The notes under the pieces are model-generated. The model searched no databases, was not told the DNA's origin, and saw only the letters and a list, made by a program, of their open reading frames with translations. This document shows positions 62,146 to 64,000 of a stretch of 64,000 nt of DNA, piece by piece. The DNA is from Clostridium celatum DSM 1785. Lineage in GTDB: Bacteria; Bacillota; Clostridia; Clostridiales; Clostridiaceae. Numbering within the stretch: position 1 is the first letter of the stretch; every line of letters starts with the position of its first letter. The stretch is from positions 58,232 to 122,231 of the forward strand of contig NZ_KB291716.1 in assembly GCF_000320405.1 (NCBI RefSeq), in the 5' to 3' direction. The position numbers and the translations under genes were made by a program.

Positions 62146-63933
62146 TTGGGGAGTAATTCGATAAAAAAAGATGAAGAGGTAATGAGAAGAAGCAAGAGAG
62201 AAATAACAGCTAAGTTATTAACTTACCTTAAACCATATAAATTTAAAGCTTTTATAGTTGTTTTGTTAATGATTTTTGTTATGGTTTGTGGAATTGTTAA
62301 TCCACTACTATTAGAAGTTGCTATAGATGACTATGTAGCTAATAATGATACAAAGGGCTTGATTTTAATTGGGGTAGCTTTAATAGGATTGAATTTAGTA
62401 GCGTGGATATTATCTAGAATTAGATGGAGTATGATAACTTCAATAACTAATAATATTTTAGTAAATATAAGGCATGAATTATACAGTCATATACAATATT
62501 TATCATTTGATTTTTTTGATAGTAGGCCTGTTGGAAAAATACTTGCAAGAGTAGTTGGAGATGTTAATGCATTAAAAAATTTGTTTTCACAAAGTATACA
62601 GTCCCTTATACCACAACTATTAAATCTTTTATGTGTTACAGTTATTATGCTTGTGATGAATGTTAAATTAGCTTTAGCATGTATAGCCTTAGTTCCACTT
62701 CTTTTTATATCAATATTTTGTATTGAGACATTTTCAAGAAAAAGATGGGAAATATATAGAAATAAGAGATCAAATTTAAATGGATTTACTCATGAAGATT
62801 TTTCAGGAATAAAAGTTGTACAAGGGTTTGCTAAAGAAAAGGGTACGGAAAAAGATTTTAAAGCTATGGTTTCAGAGTTAAGTACAGCATTTATAAAAGC
62901 TGTACAATTAAATGATTTATTTTGGCCATTAGTAGATTTTGCTTGGGGGATTGGAACAATAGTGGTTTTTGCTGTGGGATATACTTTAGTAAGTAAAGGG
63001 GAAATAAAGCTAGGAACTTTAATAGCTTTTTCAATGTATACAGGAATGTTCTGGAGACCTATAATGAATCTTTCAAGTTTTTATAACACATTAGTTACTA
63101 ATTTTTCAGCAGCAGATAGAATCTTTGATATATTAGATATTAAACCTATTATAAAAAATGAAAAAAATGCTAAAGAAATTGGAAGAATTAGTGGTAATGT
63201 AGAATTTAAAAATGTAGATTTTTCTTATGATGAAAATTCACATGTTTTAAAAAATATTAATTTTAAAGTTAATAAAGGAGAAAGAATAGCGTTGGTTGGA
63301 GCGACGGGAGCCGGAAAAACAACTATAGTCTCCTTGTTGAGTAGATTTTACGATCCAACTTCTGGAGAAGTTTTAATTGATGGAAAAGATATAAGAAATG
63401 TGGAAATTGAAAGTCTAAGAAGTCAAATGGGAATAATGCTTCAAGATACATTTTTATTTTCAACTACTATAATGGAGAATATACGATATGGTAGATTAGA
63501 TGCTACTGATGAAGATGTTATAAATGCAGCTAAAGCTGTAAATGCTCATGAATTTATAATGAAGCTTGAAAATGGATATAATACAGAAGTAAATGAAAGA
63601 GGATCTAGATTATCGCTAGGACAAAGACAATTAGTTTCCTTTGCTAGAGCGTTGCTTGCAAATCCAAGAATATTAATATTAGATGAAGCTACTTCTAATA
63701 TAGATACAGAAACTGAAAAGCTAGTTCAAAAAGGTATTGAAAGGTTGCTTTATGGTAGAACATCTTTTGTTGTTGCACATAGATTATCAACTATAAGAGA
63801 TTGCGATAAAATTATGGTTATAAATGATGGGAAAATAGAGGAAATTGGAAATCATATGGAACTATTAAATAACAGAGGTAGCTACTATGAATTATATATG
63901 GCGCAATATAAGTTCTTAAGTGAAGGAGCTTAA
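62146..63933 (+). CDS. Heterodimeric ABC exporter subunit 2
   Basis: This 595-residue partner starts at TTG 62146, immediately after the stop of subunit 1, with AGGAGG 8 bases upstream. A charged N-terminal tail precedes six helices. Its nucleotide-binding domain is complete: GATGAGKTTIVSLL, IMLQDTFLFSTTIMENIRYG, then a signature that reads LSLGQRQL in place of LSGGQ, ILILDEATSNID with the catalytic Glu, and VVAHRLSTI. Intact Walker B here and degenerate Walker B in subunit 1 show an asymmetric exporter. Lipids, drugs or peptides are possible substrates. Confidence 0.93.
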   Translation: MGSNSIKKDEEVMRRSKREITAKLLTYLKPYKFKAFIVVLLMIFVMVCGIVNPLLLEVAIDDYVANNDTKGLILIGVALIGLNLVAWILSRIRWSMITSITNNILVNIRHELYSHIQYLSFDFFDSRPVGKILARVVGDVNALKNLFSQSIQSLIPQLLNLLCVTVIMLVMNVKLALACIALVPLLFISIFCIETFSRKRWEIYRNKRSNLNGFTHEDFSGIKVVQGFAKEKGTEKDFKAMVSELSTAFIKAVQLNDLFWPLVDFAWGIGTIVVFAVGYTLVSKGEIKLGTLIAFSMYTGMFWRPIMNLSSFYNTLVTNFSAADRIFDILDIKPIIKNEKNAKEIGRISGNVEFKNVDFSYDENSHVLKNINFKVNKGERIALVGATGAGKTTIVSLLSRFYDPTSGEVLIDGKDIRNVEIESLRSQMGIMLQDTFLFSTTIMENIRYGRLDATDEDVINAAKAVNAHEFIMKLENGYNTEVNERGSRLSLGQRQLVSFARALLANPRILILDEATSNIDTETEKLVQKGIERLLYGRTSFVVAHRLSTIRDCDKIMVINDGKIEEIGNHMELLNNRGSYYELYMAQYKFLSEGA

Positions 63934-63981
63934 AAAATAACTATTATTTAGAAATAGTAGTTTGGCAGTTTTAAAATAAAA

Positions 63982-64000
63982 AGTCAGCTTATTGCTGACT
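63982..64000 (+). terminator. Terminator of the ABC exporter operon, cut by the window end
   Basis: AGTCAGC (63982-63988) pairs with GCTGACT (63994-64000) around a 5-base loop. The T-run would lie beyond the window. Confidence 0.65.

Noticed and set aside
1..64000. Many frames of 60-140 codons antisense to, or in other frames of, long genes
   Set aside because: They lie inside well-supported genes, lack ribosome sites and recognisable motifs, and are expected by chance in AT-rich coding sequence.

Overview
The window is a stretch of chromosome from a low-GC, Gram-positive anaerobe, most likely Clostridium in the strict sense. The base composition and codon use are strongly AT-biased. Shine-Dalgarno sites are strong (AGGAGG types) and several genes start with TTG. 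The type II fatty-acid operon uses FabK rather than FabI. There are clostridial markers such as an Nfn-type bifurcating transhydrogenase pair, an iron alcohol dehydrogenase, a YlmC/YmxH sporulation-type protein, PdaA and a glmS ribozyme. I see no phage, insertion sequence, CRISPR array, tRNA or rRNA.

Layout: 1-1674 is the 3' part of htpG. A nitronate monooxygenase/FabK-like gene (minus strand) diverges from a complete fab/acc operon (fabH-acpP-fabK-fabD-fabG-fabF-accB-fabZ-accC-accD-accA, 3031-12256). Three TTTGA-N3-TCAAA palindromes of FabT type lie in the shared promoter region, but no fabT gene is present. accA has a one-base frameshift. On the minus strand follow a DUF1294 gene and plsY. 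A sugar ABC importer operon (13835-18112), a DHH phosphoesterase, an iron alcohol dehydrogenase, an NfnA/NfnB pair, a P-loop plus LexA/S24 autoprotease fusion and an aminotransferase come next.

The translation/RNA superoperon rimP-nusA-ylxR-ylxQ-infB-rbfA-DHH-truB-ribF runs from 26210 to 33577 behind a hairpin-rich leader, with ribF frameshifted. It is followed by rpsO, pnp, an M16 protease, ylmC and aspartokinase. From 39438 to 44095 lie small accessory genes: a HesB-like protein, a DUF2383 bundle, a lipoprotein, a minus-strand trio (DUF5685, a J-like protein without HPD, a Cys-rich TPR-like protein) and an ArsC/Spx protein. Then come a SWIM-SNF2 helicase, glmS with its self-cleaving ribozyme, an L25/Ctc protein and a phosphohexomutase. 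A surface-glycan cluster (53168-58916: TPR, TagA/CpsF, two glycosyltransferases, a cyclodeaminase-like protein, an Asp2-like hydrolase), pdaA, a very small peptide gene behind a perfect consensus promoter, and a heterodimeric ABC exporter close the window.

Themes: the fab/acc block makes malonyl-CoA and acyl-ACP for membrane lipid, which PlsY feeds into lysophosphatidate synthesis. glmS, the mutase, the glycosyltransferases and PdaA serve the envelope. Both clear gene breaks (accA, ribF) are single-base indels in short homopolymers of normally indispensable genes, so sequencing or assembly error must be excluded before they are called mutations. The least explained parts are the orphan FabT-type operators, the P-loop/LexA fusion, the Cys-rich J/TPR trio, the RBS-masking hairpin before ylmC and the complex leaders of rimP and glmS.
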